DNA from: Adineta vaga | Taxonomy: Eukaryota; Rotifera | Reading direction: 5' to 3' | Assembly: GCA_021613535.1 (NCBI GenBank) | Contig: CP075497.1 | Coordinates: 3,844,001-3,908,000, forward strand | Length of the DNA stretch: 64,000 nucleotides | Shown: positions 23,199 to 35,800 of the stretch, piece by piece | How positions within the stretch are numbered: position 1 is the stretch's first letter | How the letters are laid out: each line of letters starts with the position of its first letter | Notes under the pieces: generated by a model | What the model was told of the DNA's origin: nothing | Seen by the model: the letters and a program-made list of their open reading frames with translations, nothing else | Database searches by the model: none | Made by a program: the position numbers and the translations under genes

Positions 23199-24424
23199 AT
23201 GGCATCTTCATCTTCTACTGGAAATGGGAACAGTTATCCAAAACGATCTCGTCGTAGTGAGCCGACTATAATTCAAGTGAAAGAAGAGACGATTGAAATG
23301 GACAGTAATGATAGTCCATTTCAATCACCTTATGAACAATTAGTTCAACAAGAAACTGTTCCTGTACCTGTGGTTGTTCCAACCAAGAAACCTAAAGAAC
23401 AAAAATGTCGTTGGGATCGTTGTACACATACAGGCGATATCAATGGATCTTTATTTGAACATCTTCTTGAACATGTTAATGCTCAAAAGAATAGTAAAAA
23501 AGAACAAATGTGTCTTTGGGTTGGATGTCGCGTATACAAAGTCGCCTCGCGTAGTGTAAATTATCTTGAAAAACATATTCATAAACACACCAATGATAAA
23601 CCATTTCGATGTGTTTTTGATAATTGTACAGAACAATTTACAACACAATTTGCACTGGAACGACATGTTCAAACACATTTAAGACAACAAGATGCATCGA
23701 TGTTGTTTGATACAAGTGGCGAAACATCAATGAACGGAACAACGGATTTTGATGTTTCAAATGGAGATGAAAATCATCGATCATATCTTCGTGGCGGAAG
23801 TGTTAATGGTTCATATCAAAATATGCTTCTTCAACAAGTTCAACATCAATCAAATGAAAAAAAGATTAATCGAAAACGTCGAGCAAAAATCAATGGAGTA
23901 CCTGTCGCTTATGGTAAAATTATCAAGTTTCATATTTTATATATTTTTGAATGATTCAATTTCTAGCGGTCAATCGTGATTGTTTTACGGAGAGTGAAGT
24001 CTTTCATTTAACTCGTCTATTTGATACGTGTCCATATTTTTCAACAGATAAATCTGGTACAGTTATTGTTTTACAACCAAAAGTATGTACTAAAACCAAC
24101 GATCTCTATGAAAATATTTATTTATATTGAAGACTACTATGAAACGACAGATCGGTGATCGAGTTGAACAATTTGTCGAATGGACACCTGAAGATATGTA
24201 AGTAAAATAAAAAAAATCATTCTATTTCAATTAATGCTTTATATAATAGTTGTCCAGGAGAATGGATTAAAAGTTCAGATATTCGTTTAAAACCCAAACA
24301 TATTCCTATTAATGAATTAACTGCTAATCAACTCAATCGTTTATTACCAGCGATATATGCCTATCGTCCACGTAAACATGGACAACGAAAACGAACCATT
24401 ATCTCAGCAATACAAAGCAAATAA
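23199..24424 (+). CDS. AEBP2: AEBP2/Jing-like zinc-finger protein, PRC2 accessory
   Basis: Four exons, 23199-23913, 23967-24082, 24133-24197 and 24250-24424, encode 356 residues. After a Ser-rich, KR-rich N-terminus come three C2H2 fingers at about residues 70-165: CRWDRC...H-HVN, CLWVGC...HIHKH and CVFDNC...HVQTH. Finger two and the linker HTNDKPFRC follow the AEBP2 layout. A basic patch (KKINRKRRAKINGVP) and a C-terminal segment with EWTPEDICPGEWIKSSD and IPINEL align with the conserved AEBP2 tail that contacts the PRC2 core. AEBP2 stimulates H3K27 methylation. The initiating ATG directly abuts an acceptor (TTTCATTTTCTAG^ATG), so transcripts may begin by trans-splicing or have a leader intron. 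Other AEBP2-like fingers cannot be excluded. Confidence 0.85.
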
Positions 24425-27400
24425 ATACTCGTTCTCTCTCAGAAGATTATACTCAAATTCAATGGGCTGATAGACAACGAATTCATACATAGTTGTATTT
24501 TGTTATTTCATTCTTTCTCTGATTTTGTACTGTTATCAATTGTAGATTAGTCCTTTGAAGTGAAGACTATACAGACTAATATCTCTCTTTCTTTCTCTCT
24601 CTCTCGCTCTCTTTTATTGAAAAGATAAAAAGGAATGTTTAATTTGTAACTGTAGACTTGTAAAATAAACCTTACAACTAGCAAGATGATAAAGAAAACA
24701 GGAATATTTATGAATATTCATTCTTTTTACATCAAGTGTTTTCATCTTGAAATACTTTTGTTTATAATAACATGTTTCAATATGAGTACAATCACTATGT
24801 GTTTACTTTAACTTGAACCATATGTAATTGCTAAGCGTTCAGTGATTCAATCGATTCCCAAGATAAATCGGATTATATCAGACTGTTCAGTGATGATGAA
24901 AATCAAAAATAAGAATCAACTCGTTTTCGTTCTGAAATCATATCAATGATTATATATATATATGATTTCTTCAGAGAATATCAATGGTTATTTATATAGA
25001 AATACATTAATATTTTTGATCAATAATACCGATCAAATCCTCTAGAAATTATCTATACGAAACAAAATCTCTATATAGAAATACAAACTGATCCAGATCA
25101 ATTTCTTTTGAATGGAAGCAAAACACTCTTCTAAGTAATATTTTAATTAAAAATCTTGTGAACATGTTGAGAATATCTCTATAACATATCGCATCTCTTT
25201 AAGACTCTAGAGAAAGTTGATAGAATATTCTAATTCCCTGATTGTCGTTTATTTAACATAACGTTCTTTTTTCCTAATATATCGATCGCTATATAAAACA
25301 GTTCAATAATCTTCTGTTTCGAATTATCCTATGAACAGAATTGCAGATAATTTTATTCTGCCATATGATTACTTAATAGATTCCAGAAAAAAAGAGGATT
25401 AAACAATCGATCAATTAGATTTTTATCTCAATAATATCTATCAGAAGTACACGTATTTGTGGACGATCATATAATGAAATATAAACAACACCAAATGTCA
25501 CTTAGAAAGCGTCCGTGACTTCATTCTATATTTCTTTTTCTTTTCTTCTTTCTCCAAACATTCATCTAGCATTACAAAACAAGTATTAGACGTTCCTATT
25601 CTTTGCGATATTGATTGAAATACATATGTTTTCACACAATCTAACTAATAGTATAAAATAAAGTTGAATATAATATCAAGATTGATTAAATTGACAATCT
25701 TTCCAAAATTACAGTAAGTGATGCGTAAATAATCATAAAACTTTTCTTTTTAAGAACTTAAAAGCATCTGCTTGTTGAAAATATCAATTCATCATGAGAC
25801 GCAATGGTATGCTAGAGATGAAGCGATTACTCTGTGTATGTCATAAATCATCGAAACTACTATCATTAATAAAAGCAAAATAGGCAACAATGATGAACAG
25901 GTGTAGATTTACATGTATATTGTCTACTATCTTCATTGAAACATTATTTTCTATTCAATGAATGTAGATTATCTAAATTCTCTTCTTTAATATTTATGAT
26001 GACATAGAATTTACAAGAAAGTAGGAGAAAAAACGTTATTAAAAAAGAAACAAAGAACTACTTTACCATAAAACTATTCAAGATTAGTAAAACTATGTTT
26101 CTATTGAGATAAGATGTGAGAATATTCTTTTGGAACACTTATTTTCTATATGACATGCTTTTTCTCGTTAGAAATTCATTTACTAAAATAAGATTCTTTA
26201 CCGGATATTACTTGATTTATGGGGGGAAAAAAACATTTTCACGTCAAGACACTACTGTCTGAGAAGAAAAACTCCTCAAGTCAAATCAAATCATATTAGA
26301 GTTGTTCTCTATCTCTTTTTCTTTCTCGTCATATAATATATCATTCTTATTCATTTACAATGTGCTACAGTAGAACGCATTCTAATACATATTGTCTGTG
26401 AGTTGTCATTATTTTTCATATGAAAGTAGAAAGTAAATGAATGTGTTCAGTATGTATAGTATCGATTATCATTTGTCATCCATACAGTCTACTAACAATT
26501 AACTGGTACGTAGTAGCAATTAATTTGAACGTGACTTGATAGAAAAAAGAGACAAATAATTCAATATTAATGTTGTATTATTAATCACATTATTTGTCGA
26601 TAATGGATCGTGCATAATAAAACAATAAGTGAATGTAAAGTATATAGATTGAACCTCATTATAACCCACCATAGGATTTCCTTTTCTGATTTATGTCATT
26701 GTTTCTAGTGAGTAAATCGAGATGAGAAGATGATTAAGTTATAATTTGTTTCATTCAATCATAATCATGAATATCAATGAATACAAAAGAAAAACAATCT
26801 GAACCTGTTCGAAACAAATAGGCATAGTGTTTTTCTATAGTATTATATCGGTAATATTTTACATAGTTTTCATTATGGAAGTAAGTGATGAAAAAAAAGC
26901 AGAGAAAGAAACAACATCTTTTTCTTGCAAATAATTTAATTCCCCGAAGTGATTTTCTTTTATACACTGAAGTCGCGTCGACATATACATGCAACAAGTC
27001 ACTTTTCTCTTTCGTGTCTATTCCTTCTTCTTTTGATATCACCGAATAAATGAGAGGTCGGTTTGTTTCTTTCGAACTAATCCAAATATAACAAAGACTT
27101 TTTCTTTTACACTATTCCAATACATATGTAAGTAGATGTAACTTGTTCGCAGTCAAGCTGTCAAACAATTATAAGTTTCTACTATACGGAAATAGTAACG
27201 TTAGTAATATAATAAGAGTTAGAGATCAACGACATAGTTCCCTAAATTGTATCCTAATATGATTATCTTATAAAGGGTATGTATGTCGATTCTATTTAGT
27301 GCATTACTAGTATTTGCGCTTTCTTTTTATCTGCTTGAAAAGGACAAAAGGCAAACATCTGCAATGAGAGTAGATTCTTCGTCTTTTTCTCGATTATAAT

Positions 27401-27604
27401 TGCATTGTAAAACATCAAGGAACCCAGCTGGATCTATTCAGTTAGATTGAGTTGATTTGTTAATAGTCAAGTTCGTTAGAAAATACCAACATTGATCAAT
27501 GAATATATACGATAATTTAATGATTGAATAGACAAATATTAATCAAGTAAAGAATATTGTTTTGCTTTCTTTTTAGATCAATAATATCTAATTAATTCGA
27601 AGAA
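24425..27604. other. 3.2 kb intergenic region, no gene seen
   Basis: Holds a probable AATAAA for the AEBP2-like gene near 24663, a CT-rich microsatellite at about 24584-24612 and a TA repeat near 24951-24963. The minus-strand frame at 26755-27042 has no family character. Just upstream of the P2X start a pyrimidine-rich acceptor (TTTCTTTTTAG) ends at 27576. Confidence 0.6.
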
Positions 27605-29466
27605 ATGAGTCCATCATTAACTACTCCACAACGTTTTAGTTGTCGATTGTTTATGAAAGATGTATTATATGGTTTTGTCACGGAATATGAAACACCAAAA
27701 ATTGTTATGATTCATAGTTATACAATTACATCATTACTTCGTTTTATTCAAACAGTACTATTGCTTTATTCTCTAGGTTATTTACTTATTTACAGAAAAG
27801 GTTATCAACATCACGACACATCTGTGATTTCATCTGTTACATTGAAAGTAAAAGGTATTGGTTATATCAGTACAAAAGAGAATGAAACCTATGTTTTCGA
27901 TGGAACAGGTACATTTTTTTTTCTATTCAATTTTCAGTTAACATATCAAATATTTGTTTTTTAATTCACAGATTATATTGTTCCACCATCGGAAAACAAT
28001 GCGATATTTATTATGACAAATTTTATTGAAACTGATCAAAGTCGATCAACATGTACAGAAAGTTCATCAGTTCGCTCTGCAACATGTACAAAAGATAGTG
28101 ATTGTCAAAAAACATCATCGTATAGATCCGATATTAATGGTCGATGGACTGGTCGATGTTCATCAGGATCAAAGATTGATGTTAATAATACAACGAAAGC
28201 TCAAAAACGTTTATGTGAAATTCAAGGTAAAGTAATAGTTACACTTCCAATATTGAAATGACCTAAGAGTTTAATAAGTACACTGAATCAAATCGACACA
28301 TGACAAGCAAATATACTAACTATAACTATTGTTTCGTCGAATACAAATTCTAATAGAAATTATCTCTCAAGAGTATATTACAATTGACATAAACTTTAAT
28401 TCTTGTAAATGTCATATGTCAGACATTGCTCGGCATAAAAGTTAATCATATTTTAATATATGTCCATAAACCGAAATGTTAATATAACTTAGTCTCTATA
28501 TCTATAGAGTTCGTGAATAAAATAAAATTCAATTGGGAATATATTTGACTATTTATATGATAATAATGTCTGTACTATTAGTGAATTGATTGTATTCTAG
28601 GTTGGTGTCCGGTGGAAGATGACAGACAAAGTTCAACTGTTATTAAAGAAATTCCTAATTTTACGATATTTTTAAAAAATTTCATTGAATTTCCGACATT
28701 CAATATTAAACATAAGAATATGGTTGAGAATTTAAAATCATGTATATATGATCCAATTCAAAATTCCGATTGTCCAATATTCCGTCTTAGTTATATATTA
28801 AATGAAGCGGAAAAGAATGCGACTGAACGAGAATTAATGTTAATTCATGGTGCTGTTATACGTGTTAAACTTGATTGGGATTGTAATCTAGATCGAAATA
28901 TAAAATCATGTAAACCAATCTATTCATTTGCACGACTTGATACATCATTTCATGAAGAATCATTTTCAATTGGTTTTAATTTTCGTTTTGCATCAAACTG
29001 GAAATCGAAAAACACGTATGTACGTTCATTAAGAAAAGCGTACGGTCTTCGTTTTATTATTTCTGTTAGTGGTAAAGCTGGAAAATTCGATTTTATTACA
29101 TTAACATTGAATACAGGTTCATTAGTTGGTATTTTTGGATTAGCATCATTCGTATGCGATTATATTCTTTTGAATCTAAGTAAAAAAGCATCAATGTACA
29201 GAGACCAAATCTTCCAACGTGTCGGTTCAAAACGAGTAAGTCTTGATGGAGCTTTTGCACAATTTCAAGCACAAAGTAACACATTATCTACAATATTCCA
29301 AAATCCCGATGCTACAGAACAAGAAAATACACCAGCTTTTCATTTATCTGAATCTACAGAAAAATTTCAAAATGCAATTAATACATCATTGCCATCTACT
29401 CTTGTCAATCTAAATTACTTACCAAAATTACAACCAAGTTTAGGCCTAACGAATACAATGAATTAA
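27605..29466 (+). CDS. P2RX: P2X purinoceptor (ATP-gated cation channel)
   Basis: Three exons, 27605-27908, 27972-28226 and 28601-29466, encode 474 residues. The N-terminal YETPK matches the conserved Y-x-T-x-K phosphorylation motif. TM1 is TSLLRFIQTVLLLYSLGYLL. ATP-binding residues are present: K in TLKVKGIGY, NFR in GFNFRFA and K in LRKAYGLRF. The ectodomain has exactly ten cysteines in the family pattern, including the GWCPVE signature and NFTIFLKNFIEFP. TM2 lies at LVGIFGLASFVCDYILLNL. P2X subunits form trimeric plasma-membrane channels opened by extracellular ATP. After TM2 the sequence is MYRDQIF, so the lysine of the YxxxK trafficking motif is not present. Intron 2 (374 bp) is longer than usual here. 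The C-terminal tail is about 90 residues. Confidence 0.95.
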
Positions 29467-29682
29467 GGAAAATAAACACACAAAGTCATTCGTATTTTAA
29501 TCGTTGTTTTCTTTTTCGATTCTATAGACTTTGTTTTTATAAATATACTTTATGTGATAATGAATGATTTAGAATATATATATATGTATATGTATGTATG
29601 TCTTTGAAAGATTTATCTCCTTTGGATTTTTGTCATTCGCATATAATTAAATAGGCGTCTGGTTTTGTCGTATTTCAGTGAT

Positions 29683-30970
29683 TTATTCAGAAAAGTATTG
29701 CGCAACAAATGCATTCCGTACTGTTGTCCATTCTTCATCTGTCATGCCAGCATAGACATCGTAGAATTGATGTGCAAACAGTTTTTGTGCAGGTATATTT
29801 GATCGTCGTGTAATAGTTGGTGATGAATCATTCAATGATGAACGTTCAGGTGATCGATCAGAACCGTCTGAATCATGTTGATTTTCATTATCTTCTGTCT
29901 TTGTAGTTGATGCGAGATTGATTGCTTGTTTTTGAGGATCTTAAATAAATAGATAAGGTCGATTAAATGAAAATTTCTTTTTAATTACTTTTCTTTTTTC
30001 CCAAACGTGATTGTTGTGCAGTCAGTAATTCTTGTCGTTTTTTTCGTTCACTTGCTAGTTTTACTAATCGTTCTTCTCGTTGACGATTGGATTTTTCTAA
30101 TGCTTGTTCAGCTTCTGTACCTTGATGTTTGATAGCAATTTTCTCTTCACGTTCACGGATCATCGATTTTTCATTTCGCTTTTTCCATTTAAATTTTATA
30201 ATCGTTCGACGACTTTGTACTTGACCGAAAATTTCAGCAAAAGTTTCAGCTGTTTGTCCAAATATATCTCTTATTTTTAGTCGAGCACCATGATCTAAAA
30301 GCATTTCCATCTCTTGCAGTGAAGCACGAGCAACTGCAACCATTAATGGAGTGCGTCCTGCTGCTGTTTGATAATTAATACCAACATCTGTTAGAAGAAA
30401 ATCAAATAGTAACGAATTTTTCTATTTTATTGATGAGATTTCAATATTATCATACATACTATTTTCACATAGACGACGTACTATGCCATGTCTTTGACGA
30501 TGTGCAGCTGTAAATAAAGCAATGCTACCTCGTTCTCGAATATAGTCTTCTTTCTCTTCTGGAGATAAACTATCAGCAATTGCTGATGAAAATGGAACAT
30601 CGGGCAAAACACCGAGTTGAAAAAGCTAAATTAATTGAGCGCGTTTTTTTTACAATGGAAAAATATATCAACTTCAAAATTTTAGATCTATAGTTACCTT
30701 TGCTTCATCGTTAGCTACAACAGCTTGAACAATTGGTTCATAAATAAACCATACATCGAGTACAAACGTACAGTTTGGCACGGGATCATAATATTTCAAT
30801 TTTTGTCCATCAAGTAAATTACTTTCATCCAAATAATATATCCATTGAAGATGTGCTGGTATTCCACATATGATTTCAAGAATGATTTTCAATTCTCGAA
30901 CTTTTGTATTGAAATTTATTGTTCGTAATTTGAATCGTTCACCTGTTGAACGTAAAAATATATTAATCAT
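29683..30970 (-). CDS. ubiquitin-like plus ankyrin-repeat protein (ANKUB1/ANKRD60-like)
   Basis: Four exons on the minus strand, 30970-30698, 30625-30460, 30387-29989 and 29939-29683, give 364 residues. The N-terminal 80 residues are ubiquitin-like (INIFLRSTGERFKL, VRELKIILEIICGIP, LKYYD, ending TFVLDVW); the LDVW end resembles ANKUB1. Ankyrin-type helices follow: SIALFTAAHRQRHGIVRRLC, then a repeat with NYQTAAGRTPLMVAVARAS and MLLDHGARLKIRDIFGQT. A highly charged coiled coil comes next (KKRNEKSMIREREEKIAI to ERLVKLASERKKRQELL), then an acidic Ser-rich tail ending EWTTVRNAFVAQYFSE. The molecular role is unknown. It is convergent with the P2X gene; their coding ends are 216 bp apart. Confidence 0.78.
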
Positions 30971-31762
30971 TCGTTCAAGAACAACGACGATCGAGAGAAA
31001 TAAAATGAAGTTGACATTATAAATGCATACTATTTATTTGTCACGATGGAAGCAAGCAATTGAAGAAAAAATGACATGGCAATAGAGGGAGTACAGACGA
31101 TCAAAACTTTTTATTGGTTCGAACGAATGATTTTCATTTCAATAAATTCTTTTAATATGCGCACAAAATTCAAGAAAATGAAATTTAAAAAGAATCCAGT
31201 TGAAATTTGAAGTTTATCTTTTCAAACATATTATTAGAAAATGTTTCATCAGTGAGTATCTTTGCTAAAAGTAAAGTATGTAAAAAGAACAGATATCGAA
31301 TTCGATGATTGAGCGACCACAAATAAAATCATAGCATATACACACTAAAGTATCTTGAATTCCATTGAAAGCAAAAAGAAATAGAAAAATCCTATATTCC
31401 GTACCCGCAATTGTATCGAAACGAAACTAAAATCTGTTGTAATGTTCCATTCAGGTAACGATGAACTCTATTTATTAACTGATTAATTTGTATATTACAG
31501 ATAATCATTAGAATGAGAATGAGATCATTCGACATGCATTTTTTTCTTAATCTTTTTTTCCTGAATTTAAAAGTATGATCAGTAAAACAAATGAAAATTT
31601 TTTTTAATCGTATTAGTACAGATGATATAATGATTTTTGTCATACTAGTAAAAAAGATATTCATCTCTATCGAAGCATAGGGATACAATAGTATAACATA
31701 AATAATTCTTTTGCTTAACCTTGAACACAAGTATATCAAGTCACAAAATGTATGTTGTTGTA
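30971..31762. other. intergenic, no gene seen
   Basis: AT-rich DNA between the ANKUB1-like start and the tRNA. No supported frame. Confidence 0.6.
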
Positions 31763-31874
31763 GTCAGCATGGCCGAGTGGTCTAAGGCGCCAGACTCAAG
31801 CGATATGCTTCCTCAGTGAGGTGGAGTGTTCTGGTCAGCGTATGCTGGCGTGGGTTCGACTCCCACTGCTGACA
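31763..31874 (+). tRNA. tRNA-Leu (anticodon CAA) with 28-nt intron
   Basis: The acceptor stem GTCAGCA (31763-31769) pairs with TGCTGAC (31867-31873), followed by discriminator A. A D-arm (GGCCGAGTGGTCTAAGGC), anticodon stem CCAGA/TCTGG, long variable arm (about 31835-31851) and T-arm (GTGGGTTCGACTCCCAC) are all present. The anticodon CAA is at 31797-31799. An intron of 28 nt (31801-31828) sits one base 3' of the anticodon, the usual place, leaving an 84-nt mature tRNA of class II form. Leu-CAA genes with such introns are common in animals. The internal A and B boxes provide the Pol III promoter, and a T-run follows at 31879. Confidence 0.97.
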
Positions 31875-32833
31875 CCATTTTTTTGCGCATTCTAAGACTT
31901 GTTTTTCTCTTATTTTTCTGCGCGTTCTGTTCTCTTCAAACAGAATGGAAAGAAAAATCCAGTAAATACCATCAGTAACTAGAGACTAGACTCGTGTACC
32001 GTTGCTCTAGTATAGGAACAACGAAAATTCTCTTCTATGCTTTGAGATACATGTAAAGAATCCACTCAGAAAACCATATGATCACCGTGACATTATTCTT
32101 CTATCTTATTATCGAAAATTCAATGGCTTGTCTTCTCGATTATCAATCATTTAGCAATAAGTTTTGTCTCTCTCGTTCGCATGATCGCGGTATGATCTTT
32201 CTTTTTCTCTTTGCAAAAAATATTTGTACAAAAAGAAAACAAACAAAAAGATTGAGAACAAAAAAAACGAACAAAGTAATAATAGAAGAAGGAGAGAAAA
32301 AACAAACAACAGACGACAAAAAAAAAAGAAAAAAAACAAACATTACATATCGTTTGCAGCAACAATTCTAATAAACAAATGAGTCTAATTGTTTGTTTGA
32401 ACGAATCAATCATATTCAAAAAAGTTCTTTCGATACTTGCCGTATTACATACAAATATATGTAAATAAACGAACAACACTCAAGAATAGTAAATAATAGC
32501 AGGTAGGACGGAAGAATAGAGAATGATGACCACATCAACAACAACAACAAAACTGTCGGTGTTTGGTCGTGTTTTTTTTAATAATAAGGGCAAACGTGCA
32601 TATATATATTTATATAACTCTCTACAAAATGTACAATGTTTCAGAAGGCAAAGGACAACAAGTGTAACACCAAATAAAATATGGTTGAAGAGAAATATAT
32701 GTGAATATATATATATAGAGAGAGAGAGAAAGAGAGAGAGAGCGAGCGAACATATAAAAATCTAACTTAAAAGAAAGAATGCTCATCACTGCACAGAAGA
32801 AAAAGCACAAGAACAACAATTAACATGGTAGTT
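31875..32833. other. intergenic with microsatellite
   Basis: Contains purine-rich low-complexity sequence (32220-32345) and a compound TA/GA microsatellite at about 32705-32748. It includes the 3' region of the minus-strand SET gene. The overlapping lysine- and phenylalanine-rich frames here are products of base composition. Confidence 0.6.
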
Positions 32834-35800
32834 TCAATTCATCCATTTTCGACAATTAGTTGTACCACATAAACACGGAATTTTCGAATCTTCTTCGAAA
32901 TCAAATTTATAATCATACATTATTTCTTCACCTTTTGCAATACGTCGATTAGTAATGATAATGATTTTGCTGTCTTTTTCAATTTGTACAACTTCAGCAA
33001 TGGAATTTGGCTAATACAAAAACGAAAAGATAAGTTCAACTCAATGAATAAAATCATTTCATTTACCTCGCATGAATGATTTATATAACGAGCTAAACAA
33101 CCACTCATTGTTGCATCAACAACATATTCTTCATCTAATCGAAACATATAGATTCCACGATTTTGTTGTTCATATAGTTTTTCTCGTTTATTAGCAACTT
33201 CATTACGAATTAATTCACCTATATACTCAATAACCATTGTATGTTTTTCCAGATCACGGCCAGCAAATAAGCCCAATCCCTAATAGAATTCACGAATTAT
33301 CTTTATATACAAATAGAACATTCTGACTTACCTGAATACGTGATTTAGCAAGAAATACATTTTGACGCCATTCAGTTTTTAATTTTCGATATTGAGTTGA
33401 TTTTGATAGAACAAAATGTTTGACATAGGGAATTTGAGTACCTAAAAATCAAGATTAAATAACATGATCACCTTTAGTTTTGTTTATTTACCTTCAACAC
33501 CAAGTACAGTTCGTGGTAGAGCACTTCGAGTCGAATGTGAACTTGTCAATGTTTGTGCATGACTATATGATATACGAAATATGAATTCAATATTCAATTT
33601 GATAAACAAATAGTCTTACCGTCGAAAATGAGTATTTAATTTTGGTTCACTTCTTGCACAACCGGTTGGATTTAATGTTAATGGCATATCTAATAATTGT
33701 AATCGACCATATTTAAATGCATAGTTTTGTAACATTTCAACGCCTGGCAATGATTCAATGAGACGTATAATATGTGGCTCCTGAAAGAGACAAAATATTA
33801 AGTGTATATGATTTTATATTTATTAACTTACAGTTAGTCCGTACAAATCTTCTCCACTGACAAATATTGAAAACATTTTTACTAGACCATGTTGTCGTCT
33901 TAATGCATCAATTTCATCGACAATTCTATGCCAAACAGCTTTCGCAGTTCGTTCAAAAAATTCTTGTGCTGGTTCATCAATATTTTCTTGTATACGTATT
34001 CGAAACATTGGTTTATTATCAACATCAATTATTGAACAATGATAAGCACAACGACGATTTGGACGACGCATAGACCAATAAAATCGTGTAACAGTATAAC
34101 CGACCTGAAATTAAAATATGATTTTAAATACAAATCATCGCAACTAAACCAAATGATCATTTACAGGATAGATAAAATTTCGATTATGAAATACAGCTGA
34201 TTGTAATTGATGTGGTAACAATTGACCAACATTGTGAAGAACAAGACTACCGATACGAAGTGTATATGATGTTTCTTCATGTTCTTCTGTCATATAACTA
34301 CAAGCAAAGATAAACGATCAATATTGAACTGATTTTAGATGATTGCTTACGTTTGAATTTGTTTAACTTCATCTCTATTAATCCAAACTTTACGAATAAC
34401 AGATTTATCATCGAGTATTTGATCCATTGCCGTTGTTCGTGAAGCATGAATTGGACACATAATTGTCTATAAAAATGCAATAGATCGAAAAATAATAATC
34501 AATTTCTTCTCTCGACTTACTTTATTCTTATAAAATACACAACCACTACTAACCGCACATGGAAAATGATATGCATTTGGACAACGTTGAGAAAAACATG
34601 TTAAACTGGCACCTTTTTGTTTACATGATGCGCATTCGGTAGTAATTGAACGATTATATGCTTGTTCAACACACATTAGTGCACCACTAACTGTTTCATA
34701 GACTTCTGTTGACCATAGAGCACAATTTAAATGACACCATTGACCAACATCAAGATTAAGTAATCTATAACGAGAAAAGAAAAAGAAAAAGAAATGATAT
34801 CGATAAATATTCGAAATATTGATTCAATTATCAATATATACCTTCCAGGTCCATTTGTAGTCAAATCACCCACACCACTACAAAAAGCACAGATTCGTTT
34901 ATCTTGTTGAGCATTTGCTGACAATGGTATTTTCATTTCTGTAATTAATTGTTCGATTTCATTTGTATTTGATGGTCGTATAACAGTTTTTAATGTCATA
35001 CTTGGATCCCATCGTTTCCATCGAATATCTTTCCATCGTTTATCACCATTCGACTAAAAATAATTTATTTCTAAAATAATTATTCAAATATATATATATT
35101 TTTACTTTATTAAGAGTTTCATGCCGTCGTTTCAATGATAAACGTCGTGGTCGTCCATTCGGTGAACCATTTAAATCATTTGGTGTACAAGGTGGTGATG
35201 TTGTATCCATTGATTCATTTTTAATTGTTGGAGAACTATTTATTGAAGTATTAACAGTTAATGCTTGTTGTTGATTATGAGTATTTGATAGACAAGTATT
35301 AAAACATTGTTCATTACAAAAATAAATAAATGGTTCAGAATTTGGTATCAATTCTCTAACGGATGATGGTAATTCAGTTAAACGTTTTTTAAATAAATTA
35401 TCTGATGTTAAACGTTGTGTACAATTACGACAATGTTTTGGTTGCATTTCTATTAATGATTGAATACTAACACTTGTTTCTCGTCCACTTTTATATGTCG
35501 AAGTTCCTCGACTTATAATCGGTAATTGAGCAATGGTTGATGATGATGATGATGATGATGATAAAAAATGATTTGAATGATTTGTATTGACTGTTGTTGA
35601 ACATGAACAATTCTGATCTGATGCAGAAGAATATGGAGCATTGGAATTATTATTTAATGTTTGACGAACATCAAATGTTGATGGATAAGCTATTTTAAGT
35701 AAATCAGCAACAGCAGCAATGACACTTTGAACATTATTTGCAGCTTCAGTTGTTAATGTTAACGTTACTGATACCTATTTTCAAAAATAGAAATAAAAAA

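Noticed and set aside
26755-27042. 95-codon minus-strand frame
   Set aside because: No motif, no splice context, no neighbouring exon.
32078-32479. Overlapping Lys-rich and Phe-rich frames on both strands
   Set aside because: Purine/pyrimidine-rich low-complexity DNA in the 3' region of the SET gene.
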